Source: Nymphaea colorata
Lineage: Eukaryota > Streptophyta > Magnoliopsida > Nymphaeales > Nymphaeaceae
DNA length: 64,000 nt
Reading direction: 5' to 3'
Assembly: GCF_008831285.2 (NCBI RefSeq)
Contig: NC_045146.1
Coordinates: 14,811,149-14,875,148, forward strand
The position numbers were made by a program, and so were the translations under genes. How positions within the stretch are numbered: position 1 is the first letter of the stretch; every line of letters begins with the position of its first letter. Below the pieces are notes generated by a model that worked only from the letters and a program-made list of their open reading frames with translations, was not told the origin of the DNA and searched no databases. Positions 21,936 to 35,001 of this stretch are shown here, piece by piece.

Positions 21936-24900
21936 GCCGTTAGCGGCTTCCTCCTCTTCAGTATCCTTAACGCTTGACATAGCATGTAATTCACTTCACA
22001 TTACGAGTAATTATAATGTAATAATCTTCTCCCTCGCTCTCCTTTTCTCTCGCGCTCCCTGTCAAAATGTTTTCGCTCGTGCTTCATCTTAGTTACTACT
22101 GTTCGATGGCTCACGAGACGGTCAGCGGCTGCCGGAATTGTTCAGTCGGACGGGGAAGAGAGGTGACGGCTGAGGAGCGACAATGAACAAAGAGGAACGA
22201 CAAGGCACCATGATGGTGATGGAGAAGATGATGGGAGGGAGCAGTCCTGCCCTGACTCTGTTGAATGATAATCGGACCACGGCTTCTGCCGTATGCTATG
22301 CTCCTGCGATGCGTGCCCGGAGCCCGAGACCTGGATCCTGTCTCCACTGACTCCATCGCTGAGATGCATCACTGTTGATCTCGAAATATCAACTGAGTAA
22401 TCATCGTCCGATGGTTGCCGCCGTATGACCAATCAGTAACATACCTTAGCGATTTGATGAGTTGGTTCTTCGGGGTTCGGACTCTCTGTTCCAGTTTGAA
22501 ACTTCTTCTTCAAAAGTATAGGGTACATCGGCATCCTCTTCTTTAAACCTTTCTTTTGAACAGAAAATTAGTTAGCCTCTTCCTCGATCTGATTCTTTCA
22601 CTGGTAATGTGAGATTTCGAGATGTTCCTGGTTCCAATCGAGGAACAAGAAAAATGAATTGCTGACGAATAGAGGACGTGGCTTATATCAACAGTCTCTG
22701 CACGATCGACATGCTTATCATCTTTCCATGGTTTCGTCAATTATTTGCCGAGATGGTTGGTGATCTGTCGCGAGAGGTTCTTTTCTTTTTATATACATAT
22801 TGACAATGAGATGAGATGTTTGTTGGCGCACAGGGATCCTCATCCCTACTCTCCGGCGGTGTTGAGAAATTCAAAGACATGATTGGAGTTGGAGCTTCTT
22901 CCATGGTTAATTTTTTCTTCCCCCTGCCTTCATCAAGCTCGGGAATCTCGTTTCCTTGGTAGTTTTCACATTAGCTATCCCATCACTTTGATTACCTAAA
23001 TTTCAGTGCTTTGTTGGTGCATTTGTTTACTCGGCATCTCTTGAAACTCCGGATATATATGCAATTGAAAACATTTAACATCAAACTCGAAGATGACGCT
23101 AGCTCTATTTCAGAACCTTTATCTTCTCAACTCTCTCTAGTTTCTCCAGCGTGAACTCACATTTTTCAAATCAAAATGGATACCATATGTAAAATTTAAC
23201 TTGAGAAAGAGCACCACATATATATATATATATAGCGGTAGATGAAAATGAGCCTTGAAAGCTACTACTGTGGAGGCTGGGAATTTGAGTTTTGGGTTGC
23301 CTGAATATCATAGCATGAGGCTGATGTATCTGTTTCTCACATTACAAGATTGTACAAAAGAGTGCCTGTATGTTTAATCCCTTTTACTGTCATTATTCAG
23401 CGCCACCAAAAGTATTTGGCTTACACTTCGAAGAGAAAAGAGAGTGCCAAAAATGAGTTCCAACAGGAATTGAGATCTTCCTTTTATACTTGTATCTGTA
23501 CAGAGTCAGTGTTTCCAATTTTAGAAGTTTTAAATTTTCACCCTACTTTTTCTTTTTCAAACAATTTAAAAAAACTTAAACGTTAGAAGGGCATACTTGT
23601 CAATTCCTTTGTCTTAGCAAGATCAAAGGCTATAACGAAGGTAGGCGTCGATTTGACAACTATAATTTGCAGTGAAAAAATTAAGTCGGAAGCGACAAAC
23701 TTATAATATTGGCGAGTACGTTACATGAAAATTTCTCTTAACTTTTCCTTTTCAGGTGTTTACGGTTTAAAAATTTTAGAGGATGCCAATCTACGGCCGG
23801 AGAGGAGCTTCGTCCTCCCTCCATGTCGTCTACCGATCGTCTGCACCTCTTCTCTTCAAACAAGTTCACGTTTCTCGTCTCCCTCTCTGTGAAAGCAGAT
23901 TGATGGACTCGATTGACGCGACCCCCTTCATGATATGTATCTACTACCTGCTTCTTCTTTTGAAAAACCTTTACTCGAGGAAGCTACTTTTAGTTATAAC
24001 TTCTAATGCAGCTCTCTGGTTTCTAACTTTTTTACATGGAAACTTTTTGGTCAGTTCAGATGTGAATTACGCTAAAGAATAACAACATTGATGATCTTTC
24101 ATTTAAGTGGAGGGCGACTTGGGTGTTACGTCGTTTCACATGGTAAAATGTTTCAATCAATTGACAATATACGGAGGGCCGGGGCAACTTGAATGTTATG
24201 ACAAAGATGTGAAGGTATTTTGAATTATTTTTTAAAATAAAAGTTTTCCTTACTTCAAAAATAATGCATTAAAGGTAGATCCGGAGGTTATCTTTCCTAG
24301 GTTAACGGACGCATAATTATTATGTGAGCTTTCTCTATCATCACGCTGTAGTTTCTCCATGTAACTGCATTCTACTTTACATATTAGGGATACGTCCCTT
24401 CATCCAGGATTTGCCATATTGTTTTTCCTTTCCCTCATTTTAACGTCATATAATTTTATGGGCGAATAAATAAAGGTATGCCACTTTTAAAATGATAAAA
24501 AAATAAACTGAAAAGGATTTTTTTTCCCTATGGTTGGCTTATAGAGTGTTTAAATTTAAACTTTGAGGGGTACCTATATGTAAATAACTATAAATTTTGG
24601 TGACTAAAGTAAAAGTTTTGTAGGCTGGTGTAGGAAATAGGATATTAGCAGCCTATAGTCCAACGTCATAGTTATGAGTGAGATCGAAAGGAAAAGGAAC
24701 ATTCTTTTTCCCTTTTTCATTTTTTCGAAAAACCAAAGTTCAAGGGCGATGATTAGCATAAACAGTGAATGTGACAGTGAGCACAGGTGACCAAGAATTT
24801 GACCAAGCTCCAGCCCTGTTATTCTACATAGGCGTGTTCAACGAGTCGAGTTAACTTAGGCTCAACTACAACTAGTTTAGCTAAACTCAATTCGAGCTCA

Positions 24901-27472
24901 ACTCGTTTAATAAACAAGTGAAGTTTGAGTCACAAAATAGCTGGGACATCTCGACTTGATCAAACTCGATTAAGCTCATAGAATTGAAATACATAAAAGA
25001 CATTACATACACTATCGAAAGGGGCCATTTCATGGTCTTGAATTTTGATTCTTACATTAAAATTCAAAAACAAAATTCCACTTCACTCAAATTGAAGTTG
25101 GAATAAAAATTATAGTTCTAGTTTCCTTTTGAGTTTGTTAATGCAGAATTTTGATGCCAGAATTGAAAATGACATGTTTGATAAAACGGGTTTCCTTGTG
25201 CATATCAGACAAGTCTGAGGTTTAGAGTTCGAATCTAAGCACCTTCACTCTAACCGAGCTCGAGTTCTTGGCTAGTGAACAGCTCTAATCCTGCCTACAG
25301 ATTCAAAGGCGGAAAAGAATGCACACATGTGGAGGAACATCCAAGTTCTGCCAATTTGGTGAAATATAAAGCATAATAGCAGGTGATCTATTCCTTATTA
25401 TGATCATGTCATGCATTCTTTAAAGCTTTATTTACAGATGCAAAGGCATGTCTAAACTACTTTTCGATTTGATTTAACAAAATATTATCCTGATTAACTA
25501 GGATTCGATTTGATTTAAAAAACTATTATCTTGATAGTATTAAAGATTCTTGATTTAGATTGGGAGTTGGTTGTACTCGAGGCTAATATAGTCCTTCTTT
25601 CCCTCTCTCTCCTCCTCTCTCTTTAGCCATCATCTTCTCTCAATCAATGTGAATGTTTTCTGGGTTCAAATCCAAATGTCGACAATTTTAAGTGATGATA
25701 CTTAATATGATGTGATCTCGTTGTTCATGGGCCTTAGGCACTTACCCCACATCAGCTCTTTAAAATTTATTTATTTTCACATTGGTAAATTTAATATTTA
25801 AAACTCTTAATTTATTGTCAATCATATTTTCTCTAATTTTGAAACCGTTTTTTTAATTTTTTTTTCTATTTTCGCCTTTTTTTCCCTTTCTTTTGAAAAA
25901 CCCATTTCTCTATTTTTAACTTGAGCGATTGTGAAAGAAGGAAAAGAGTTTTACATCGATTATAGACAGAGTCGGACCAACAGTTACACGCACATAAACA
26001 TCGGGACTTGATATGAAGATTGTTTTTGTGATCTCGAGTAGCGCATTTTTATGTAGCAAGAAATTATAGAACTGTCTGTCTGCCGTACAAGCAGGGTGGC
26101 CTCCATCATAGCATCGGTGGAAAAGTTGGATCCCGATGAAATGAAATTAAGATTCTTTCTAGCTCAATAATGTAAATTGATCTGATATATTCGAAAAGAA
26201 ACTTAAATCCTATCAGTACATTCGACTAGTGCAATATCCGTTTAGGATCCAATAAATCTCAACCAGATTATGTATAAATTTCAGGTCTTATAATGCTACT
26301 TGGATCCTAATTTCGTTTAAAATAGAGTTTCAATTTACACATACACAAATATAATTCCGATTGCACAAAGATGTATTTTGAATTGTTTCGAGAGGGGCGT
26401 AAAGTAGCAAGCCAGGTCAATGAAAGCTCAATTGTTGGTTTCATTCCTGTGGGTGCTACTCATTTGCACGGTAAATAATAGTAGTGAGAGGTTGATAAGT
26501 ATACTATATTTCTATCCAAATTTTTGAAGTAGTTTAAGGATAGGAGAAAGGGGTAGGACCTTAACCCTTTTTGAGCAGCTTTTGCTCACTTAAAATTTAC
26601 TTTATCTTTTGACTAATAAGATCACCGTGAATGTGACGTGATAATATGAGCGATGAATTTTTTTAATTGTACCGTGTATAAATTTTCCCTTTTTGGTAAA
26701 TATACATTAGTAATTTTTATTTGACATGTAACTTTACAAGTAACAGCTAGTTTATATAACTAATTACATTGTTCAAACACACATATAGAGAGGGAGTTGG
26801 AATAGTTGTCTACCACCTGATGCATCCGGACTCCCACTGCCCCATATATATATATATATATATATATTAGGTCAACTGTTTTTTTCAAGCTTTAATGTGA
26901 TTTTACTTATTAAAAAGGTTAATGTCAAACATCTAAGTAGTCAGATCAACTTTTGCATGAAAGTAACTTGAACTAGAATAGGTTTTATAAAAATTAGAAG
27001 TCATGTTGACGTTGATACTTCGTTTAGAATACTAATATACTATTAATAAGAACGTAAGTAGTGTGCTTATATATGTATATTCATTCAAATTAAGCATGGT
27101 GCCTAACCTGAAGCGAAAGTCCGGCTGCCGCAAAATTCCTGCACCTACCGGCCCCCGCCAAATACCTAACGAGAAAAGCCACGAGTTCCACTGCCGCGGG
27201 CAGGAGGTGCACGGACCACGGTATGCGGTCATGGTTTGACCACAGATCCAATAATCCGACGTTCTGGAGTCTCTCTGTCTCTTCGTCAACCACATCCGCG
27301 CCGTCTGCTTCGAAATCCGGCGGCTAAGATCGACGCATGTAATCCACATGTCATTGAAATCTGTTGGTTGGTCATTTCTGAAAACGAAAAGAGCTCTCAC
27401 CATTTTTTTGTAAGGTGCGGAGGTGGCCGGCCGCTGGGAACGAGCTAGCAGGGAAGGAGGAAGCCGGAAAGG
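21936..27472. other. Noncoding region between OFP and OEP24
   Basis: No confident gene. A GC-richer stretch at about 22090-22440 has short open frames on both strands without a recognisable domain. A repeat with CGAGCTCAACTCG motifs lies at about 24829-25290. (AT)n tracts occur at about 23218-23234 and 26845-26868. A GC-rich stretch at about 27100-27440 directly precedes OEP24 and is probably its promoter or leader. Confidence 0.55.
24829..25290. repeat. Dispersed element of the CGAGCTCAACTCG type
   Basis: The left end reads TAGGCGTGTTCA and the right end, reverse-complemented, reads TAGAGCTGTTCA, giving near-matching inverted termini. Internal phrases ACGAGTCGAG and TTCGAGCTCAACTCG are shared with the elements near 45965-46345 and 53484-53884. 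It is probably a nonautonomous hAT-like derivative. A GTTCGAATC box inside (about 25226) looks like a tRNA B box but no tRNA fold surrounds it. Confidence 0.5.
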
Positions 27473-30400
27473 ATGAAGGCCGCAGTGAAGGGGAAGTACG
27501 AGTCCCACGGGCGGCCGGCGTCGGCCACGCTCGCCGTCAACGTGAGCAACGTGAAGCTCAAGGCCACCGTCACGGACGCCACATTCATCAGCGGCCCCAG
27601 CTTCAACGGCCTTTCTCTCTCCGTCGAGAAGCCCGGCGCCTTCATTATCGACTACGACGTCCCCAGGAAGGTTAACCCCTTCCCTCCGATCCGTCTTGCC
27701 TCTACCGTTTCTTCCTCCGCCTCCTCTTCTTATTTTGATTCTTGAATTGGGTTTTCTCCTAATTTCGAGGGGTTCCTTTCGTCTTTCTTGTTTCCGGCGA
27801 TTGAGGGGAGAACAGGATGCGAGGTTTCAATTCATGAACTCGATTAGGGTTTTTGAGAAGCCGCTGAATCTGACCTACATTCACGCTCGGGGCAGCGGGT
27901 TCACCACTCTCGAGGGCAGCCTCGTCTTCGACCCCGCCAATAAGCTCTCCACCAACTACGTCTTCGGTTCAGGCCATTGCAAGGCCAAGTACACCTTCTC
28001 CCATGGAGGAGGCGTCAGGACCTTCGAGCCCTGCTACGATCTCATGAACAATACGTGGGACTTCGCCGCCTCGCACAAGGTCTTCGGAGGAGACGTCATT
28101 AAGGCGTCCTACCATACGCCCAAGAAATTGGTCGGCTTGGAGTGGTCACGAGATTCTAAGGAGATGGGTTCTTTCAAAGTAATTCGAAATTTCTCTCTGC
28201 TCCCACTCGCTTTTCTGCTCCGTTTCTTTTCTTTCACTTTAGACCTTTGATTGAACTTCTTATTAATTTGTTGTTAAAACTACCTGTCTTTGTGCGTTTG
28301 TCTCCATTCTTAGTTTCTTGATATGCTTACTATTTCTTGTTCTGTTGCTTCATCAATTGGCTGAATCAAAAAGTTAAGCTAAATCTACATCTGGTAGGAG
28401 AAAAAGGAGACAATTCCTTATTTCAAGCCAATTTTCATTCATGATGATTTCAGATAATAAACTGATCGAACAGTGTTTTTGGCGTTGAATTTTTTAGCAA
28501 CTCTTTTCCATTTTGCGTCCTAGATTTAGCATATATGCAACGGTGCATTATGCAGTTTTCTTTTTGTAGTTTTCCATTCATTACTTCCACGATAAGTGCT
28601 GCAATCACCATGCTCTGCCTATGAAAATTTTTTTCCCTTAGCATGAAAGAAGAAATCAAAGAGATGGTTTTTCTTGCTTGCATCAGCATTTGAGTGGAAA
28701 AGGGTCCAGAGGGGTGCATATGTGGATCCTGATGTTTATTCTTAGCCATTTTGGAGGTCAGTTGGGGTTTTATGGGATACAAGAGATTATTTTGAATCCT
28801 GGGGACTAATAGAAGCAGGTATTTCTGACTGGAGATGACTGTTTACTTTTGCATGGATAAGGTGATTATTCCATTTCATAATGCCCCTTTGTCAAACACT
28901 AGTTTTCGTGTCATATTTTTTCTTTCGTAAGGCACCTAAACTGAAGCAGTGGCACGTGTATGGTTAGGTAGCCAAGTTTCAGATTGAAGGCTATCGTCAT
29001 GAATAGTCTTTGAAGTTTCAACTTTAAGAGCTGTTACTTAGAGTGGTGTGTTCTAGTGGTTCAATGATGCAACAGGATCAGAGGAAAAATGTCAAATTAG
29101 TAGTTTGAAGAGATTCATAACAAAATTCATACTGGAATTACCGTTCCTAATGCCAATGTATACTCAAATCCCACATTTCTTCATAATTGGAGGCCTCATT
29201 AGCAACTTTCTGGTCCTCCTTTTCATGAGGAGCTATATGTCCTCATTTTCATTTGCATTCTCATCTACATAGTAATACCAGTTGTAGAATTGAAATGCAT
29301 CATCCTTTTCTGGTATGATAAATGGATGCAATAAGGTAGTTACGTTCATGAAGTTTAGTAGTTAACAAACATAAATACTTCATTTCATTTTATATCTTTG
29401 TTATCAAATGATTCCTACAGCAGTCATATAAATCATAGAAAGCTATGATAACGGAAATACTACTGGTTGAAAACTAGATTTGGAAACCTCCGAATGGAAC
29501 TTCTGGTTTTAATTTTTAAATGAAGGTAAAGAGATGAAGTTATGTATAAAGGTACCATTAATTCTGAAATGCTAGGATCTTAAATGGTCTAAGCAAGCAC
29601 TGTTTCCTATATTTAAGTGATGTCAAGTGAAGATACTGTACCTAGGCTGTTGTGTTGTGTGATGCATTAGTTCTAGGCCTGGGAATCAAAGACGCTAATT
29701 AGCATATGTCTATGTTGTCAAAGGCTAGCTTAGTTCTTGCACCTAAGTTCTTAGACTTTTAGCTGATTGCAACGCTAATTGGTTTTACACAATCTACCCA
29801 TGGAAAAACCTACAACATTGCTTAGGATGCCTGGGCTCACCTGGGTGCTTAATACTCAACAGTCTAGGTTTTTTCTCTGATAACCAATTATTTTCCTTTC
29901 TTTTTGAGAAATGTTTTTCTTCGTCTATTCTTTTGCAGTTTTTTAACTTTTTTGTTATTACATGTGATTTTCTATTAAAAAAATAACTGTGTGAATGAGT
30001 GCATGTGCACTTATACAGTTAAACTCGGATATTTTTATACTTTTAATATTTTATGTTAATTTCTTAACTCTCTCATATATATGTATTATCTTCCTAATAT
30101 TTTTGCTTATTTATTAGAAATATAATAGAAGATAGTTTTATGATGTTAATATGAACTATGATTATATTGAAAATTTATGTTCCCTTTCCATTTATTGAAT
30201 TAGATTAGTAATTTTATGTTTTTTTTCCAGGATTTAGTTTTAGAAACTAGAATTATTGAATTAGAGATTTAACGCTTAGCATTTAGGAACTGGTAAGAGC
30301 TTGCAACATTGACAAACATTGATATTTACTTGTAAGTACTTTTCTATGCTATATAACTTGTAAACTTGAGTTGTTCAACTTCATTAAAATTGGTCTTTCA

Positions 30401-33400
30401 AACTCTTAAATTGTATTTATTATCATGTTACGAAATGTTTAATGGGTTTATGTTGATTGTATGTTTTAATTGTTTTATTGTTATAAGTTGATAATTATGA
30501 GTTTTCCATTGAAAAATGTTTCAGTTTCATTAATTTGACTATTTGTATGACATTTTATTGGTTTCCCTTCTTGGCATAGTCCGCTTAATGCGCTTGGTCC
30601 TTCCCAAGCTCTAGGGCCCTAGGCTCATCTGATCTGCCTATGTTGCTCATATATATGTATATATAAGTAGTTGTAAACTGTGTTGGTATTTAGTTCAATT
30701 ATTTTTGTACCATATAAACATTCTTTATCTGACTGTATGCAACTGTCTATGTTATATTTGCGGGTGCAGAGTCCAATTTCATGAAAAACTTGGTGCAGAG
30801 TCCAACCATATATGTATGCAGCAACAATATGATTTTAGGCAAACAAACACATATACTCGTTACTTGTATTTATAAAATATAAATTACTAATTGAAAATTG
30901 ATAAAGTAGATCAAAAAACTTAAAATATGAGTTTGCGGCATGACGGCATCCAAGCCATGTCTTCCTCCCGCTTCCATGTCCAATTATGTTGACGGAGGCA
31001 TGGCACCCTTTTAGGTGTGTCTATGCGACATAGATAACTTTTTTATGTGTTTATTTATGTCTCTTTTATGTGTTTATATGTCTCTATATATAACAACACC
31101 TAGTGTTAATATCTTATTAGTTTTACATTTTTCTTTTTTTTATACAGTTTAAAACACCTTTTTCACCTAGGCGCTTCTAAGCTCTAGGTGCTGATAATCA
31201 CTTAGAGGTCGTTTGATGGCCACAAGACACACGTGTGTCCTGTCTAACCAATTTTTTCATCAAACGCTGTCTACAGGACAGGCTGGACAGGACAGACGAC
31301 TGGACAAGGGTATAAATAATTTTTTTGTTCCATTTTGTTCCGAGCTAACCTTCGGAACAGACAAGACAAAACACTTCCTCTCCCGCCCCTGATGACCACG
31401 AGCCCCGACCCCGAGCCCTCGACGCCATCTCCTTCGCCTCCACCTCCGCCCCCATCTCCTTTGCCTTTCTCCTCTTCTCCGCCCCCGAGCTGCCTTTCTC
31501 TTCTACCTCCGCCCCCGAACTGCCTTTCTCCTCCATCTCCGCCCTTGTCTCCGCCCCTGAGTTGCCCTAGCCCTTCCTGTTTCTCTCCATCTCCTTGGTC
31601 CCACGAGCTGCCCTTTCTGTTTCTCTCCTACACCTCCGTCTCCACGGGAGGGCGACCGCCGGTCGCTTTTGTTCCGTCTACTGAAAAATATCGCTCCTCT
31701 GCTTCTTTCTTCTTATTCTTCCTCGGCTTTGCCTTCTCCCCTTTCTCTTCAGTTGAAATTTGCGGCACTTGCGACTCCAAATTCCAGTAGGATTTGGGAA
31801 TCAACACGCAACAGTTATTCATTTTCTGTTACATTCTTAGTGGAATTGATTATTCTGTCGATTTTGTGGAAAACGCCCAATTTCTGCTCGAAGCGAATCG
31901 AGATCGCAGAACAGAGAAAGCATCTGACGGATTACGACACTCGAATCCTTTGGCATTGATTCCTACGGGAATTCCAGCTGTCGAGCAAGTGATGATATGA
32001 ATTCCAGGTGTCTGCAGAACATCTCGACGCAATCTTTGAATTTTTAGACTTCACTGGAGGGAGCAGTCGATTTTATAAGTTCCGCTCGTCGCTGGAAATC
32101 CGTCTGCGACAGTCGACTGAGACTCTCCAACCGCCTCCCCAATTCTGAACAAGATTGGGATCCTCGGTGATTTCTATGATGCATTTCATCCCTGCGACTT
32201 GTTTCCTGTGATGCATTTCATCCCTGCGACTTGTTCAATTGATATTTTGCTTGAACTGTAATCCAATTTGCTGTTTTGTGAGGCGAGTCTATGAACGGGA
32301 GCATAATAAAAATGAAGAATTAGCATCAGTCACACGAGTAGAGAGCTAAGGCTTCAGATTTGAGAAGATTTCCTTTTGCTTAATAAGAACTAGTACCAGT
32401 GTCATTTATTTCCAAGAATCAAGGTTACTTGTTAATTAACTGGTTTGTGTGGTGTGGTCTGTTGACAACAATGCTTTCTTTCAGTCCAACCATGGAACAT
32501 AAACTTTTTATCCCTTTTCATGGTAGAATTGCTAAAAGTAACACTTATTTAACTGCTTTATAGTAGGGGCACTAGTAACTATTGAAATGCTTACAGTTTG
32601 CTGGTATTCTAGTTATGGTTAATGGATATTTTTAGAATGGTGAGTAATCTGAAAATGCTATTGAAACATGAGACATAACAAATAGATCAGACATGACATA
32701 AACAAACGTCAGACAGGACGGATAGAACAGACACACACAAAACAAACGCCGGACAAAAAGAACATAGTGTTTTGTTCCTAAAATCATCAAACGGTGGACA
32801 AAGAACATCATTGTCCATGAAGACAAGACAGTAGTGTAAAGGACTGGATGTCCTATTTGTCTTGTCCTAATGGACAGTAATCAAACGACCTCTTAGGGTC
32901 CACCAAATGATTTTAACAACACAAGCACGTACAGAGGGAAAACCCTAAATGCCTAGTTGTTGCCTATGCAATTCTAGTTGAGGCTGAAAACAAGTTGAAC
33001 GAAATTGGCATAAAGAGAAAAAATATTATCTTAAAAAAATGAAGTTAATTGAAGGCATAGTCGCAAGTATTGTTAATGAGTTTCAAATGGCAATCCTTTT
33101 CTGGCATATTTTTTGGCAAAGATGAAGATTTTGGGAAAAAATTCACAATTTTTTTGAAAAGAAAAAAAATCCTAACAATTAGGAAAAAATAAAATAAATG
33201 AAAAACTAACCCAAAAAATAAAAAATAACTTGATAACATTGATGTTGTAGCAATGATAGAAATGAAGATAAATAATTTAAATTCTAAACTTTAAACTTTA
33301 AAGCAAAAATAACATAAAAATAATGTGATAAAAACCCCAAAAATTCATTTTGGAGTTTTTTTTTCAACAAATGGAAAAAAGACAAGTTTTTTTTGTTTTT

Positions 33401-35001
33401 CATTGTTTTTAACATTTTTATCAGGTATTTTTTGAAAAAGACGCTCTGACAACTCATATGATTGAAATAATTGAATTGACATATTTTGAATTTTTATATT
33501 ATTGATACAACAAAAAGAAAAAGCATAAGTACCTTCTAGACTTGCTCTTGCACCTATGTCACATAGGTGCTCGGTGTGACATTTTCTGGAAAAACTTGGG
33601 TATGAGTTATAAGAAATGAGGATATCAGATCCATACGGCTTCATTTCTTAACATGGGTGGCAAGGGGTTTTTTTTTTTTTTTGTGTGTGTATATTAGAAA
33701 TTTTCAATCATCAAGATATATCTCATTATAAAGATTTACAAAGTAGACAAATAAACTCAATTAATAATCAAAATCTGAATTTAACCTAACATGATATCAA
33801 AATAAGATTGAAATACGTCCATTTAAACAAATTCACTTTTAATCAAAATAATCTTCAAGATAATTCTCACACACACAAAAAAAAAAAAAAACAGATTCAC
33901 AGGCCAAAAGGGCTGATTCACAAGTCGGATTATCAATTTCCCTGCTCATGTCTGGTGCTCCCATATAAGGATAACAATCGTAGCACACAGTTGTGTGGGA
34001 GCAGCCATTGATGAAAGAGATAACATCAGTTAAAAAAGAGGGTGGAAGAAAACCGAACAGAAGGAGAATAACATATATTGTGAACATGAGATCAAAGCGG
34101 AGGTCAGCAGAAGGGAGAATAGGTACGCCCTAAGCCCATTTTGTCTTTTTGCTATTTTTAACGATTTGGTGAACAAAAAGACAATTGTGGACTTGGACAA
34201 CATCAACAAGTCAGGCATATTGATTTTGGAAAAAAAATTAGACTGGTACAGTTGACCTCACCAAACTTTTGTTTTCCACCTCTTTCGCCATTCTAATGAC
34301 ACACATTCAATCATGACACATCAACGTGCTGCACTTTAGGCAGTTTGTATTACATAACTTGCATCTAGAGCTAAAGCTTGGCATCGGTGGTCTATGTCAG
34401 TGGCAGGGCCAGAAATTTCTGGTTAAGGGGCACTCATACACCAAATTCTAACTTTCTAAGGGCAACCAATATATAATAATTTTATGACTGCCATGAGGTA
34501 TTAATATAGAATTAAGCAAATTCATTTGGGCTGGTGTGGTCTCTGTATATTGTCTGTTAGATTTTTATGGTTCACAATGTCCATATTTCATGCACGATGG
34601 TTTTGTGTAGTCCATGTTTACTAATTTTTTATACTATATAGTATATGATAGAAATGGATAATATTTTTTAAAAACTTAAAAGTTTTCATGGCAGTGCCTT
34701 GTGACGACTAATACATAAATGTACTTTCTAGGGCTTTGGGCATTTTGTCTATAAGGTTTACTGTGATAACGATCTGATAGTACCATAAATGAACCAAACG
34801 AAGGTGTTACATAGATTATCTGATGCTTTGATATTCATTTCTTCAGATCATTGTCCTTGAATATCTTTTTCTTTTACAATATTTATGGCAGTACTTTTAA
34901 GGGTTTTTTTTTTTCAGATATTCACGTCATTCAGCTTGGCTGACGAGCTTAAATTTCCAAAGATAGTTGCAGAGACAACATGGAATTTTGAAACGTCTTG
35001 A
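27473..35001 (+). CDS. OEP24: Outer envelope pore protein 24 (OEP24), chloroplast
   Basis: A beta-barrel channel of the plastid outer envelope. Pea OEP24 forms a high-conductance pore passing triose phosphates, sugars, organic acids, phosphate and ATP. Three coding exons with phase-0 junctions: 27473-27670 (66 aa), 27816-28178 (121 aa) and 34918-35001 (27 aa plus TGA), joined as 214 aa, the family length. Conserved stretches are [10 protein letters not shown] at the start, [20 protein letters not shown] (32-51), [20 protein letters not shown] across the start of exon 2, [32 protein letters not shown] and a terminal [10 protein letters not shown]. As usual for this family there is no transit peptide. 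All donors are GT and acceptors AG. Intron 1 is 145 bp and intron 2 is 6,739 bp, filled with repeats including the element at 31205-32892. The small last exon is easily missed because of that intron. Confidence 0.95.
28179..34917 (+). other. Giant intron 2 of OEP24
   Basis: Opens with GTAATT after the AAA codon and closes with a T-rich tract and CAG before ATATTCACG. It contains no exon I can find. Contents are AT-rich DNA, CCTAGG-rich repeat relics (about 29640-29880, 30580-30620 and 31155-31190), the Harbinger-like element at 31205-32892, and CAGTGGCAGGGCCAG near 34400, which resembles an hAT end. Confidence 0.8.
31205..32892. mobile_element. PIF/Harbinger-like nonautonomous element, 1,688 bp
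   Basis: Bounded by perfect 13-bp terminal inverted repeats (GAGGTCGTTTGAT and its complement) and by a TTA duplication (31202-31204 and 32893-32895). The 3-bp TTA target and the GGTCGTTTG-type end are characteristic of plant PIF/Harbinger elements. Near both ends are repeated GGACAG/GACAAGACA phrases in opposite orientation. No transposase is encoded. The interior has a C-rich stretch (about 31380-31640) of imperfect TCTCCTCCATCTCCGCCCC-like units and a 34-bp tandem duplication at about 32175-32235. Confidence 0.85.

Noticed and set aside
22111-22432. Short frames on both strands downstream of OVATE
   Set aside because: The minus-strand frame starts with TTG and none shows a known domain. 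This is more likely OVATE 3' flank.
25190-25260. tRNA-like B box GTTCGAATC
   Set aside because: No acceptor stem, D arm or anticodon arm can be built around it. It may be a SINE-like trace within a dispersed repeat.
31335-31790. 151-codon Pro/Ser-rich frame
   Set aside because: It translates the C-rich repeat core of the Harbinger-like element. There is no sign it is a gene.
33551-33569. Palindrome CACCTATGTcACATAGGTG in OEP24 intron 2
   Set aside because: Nine-base arms are within what chance gives in this much sequence, and the phrase resembles a common dispersed repeat.
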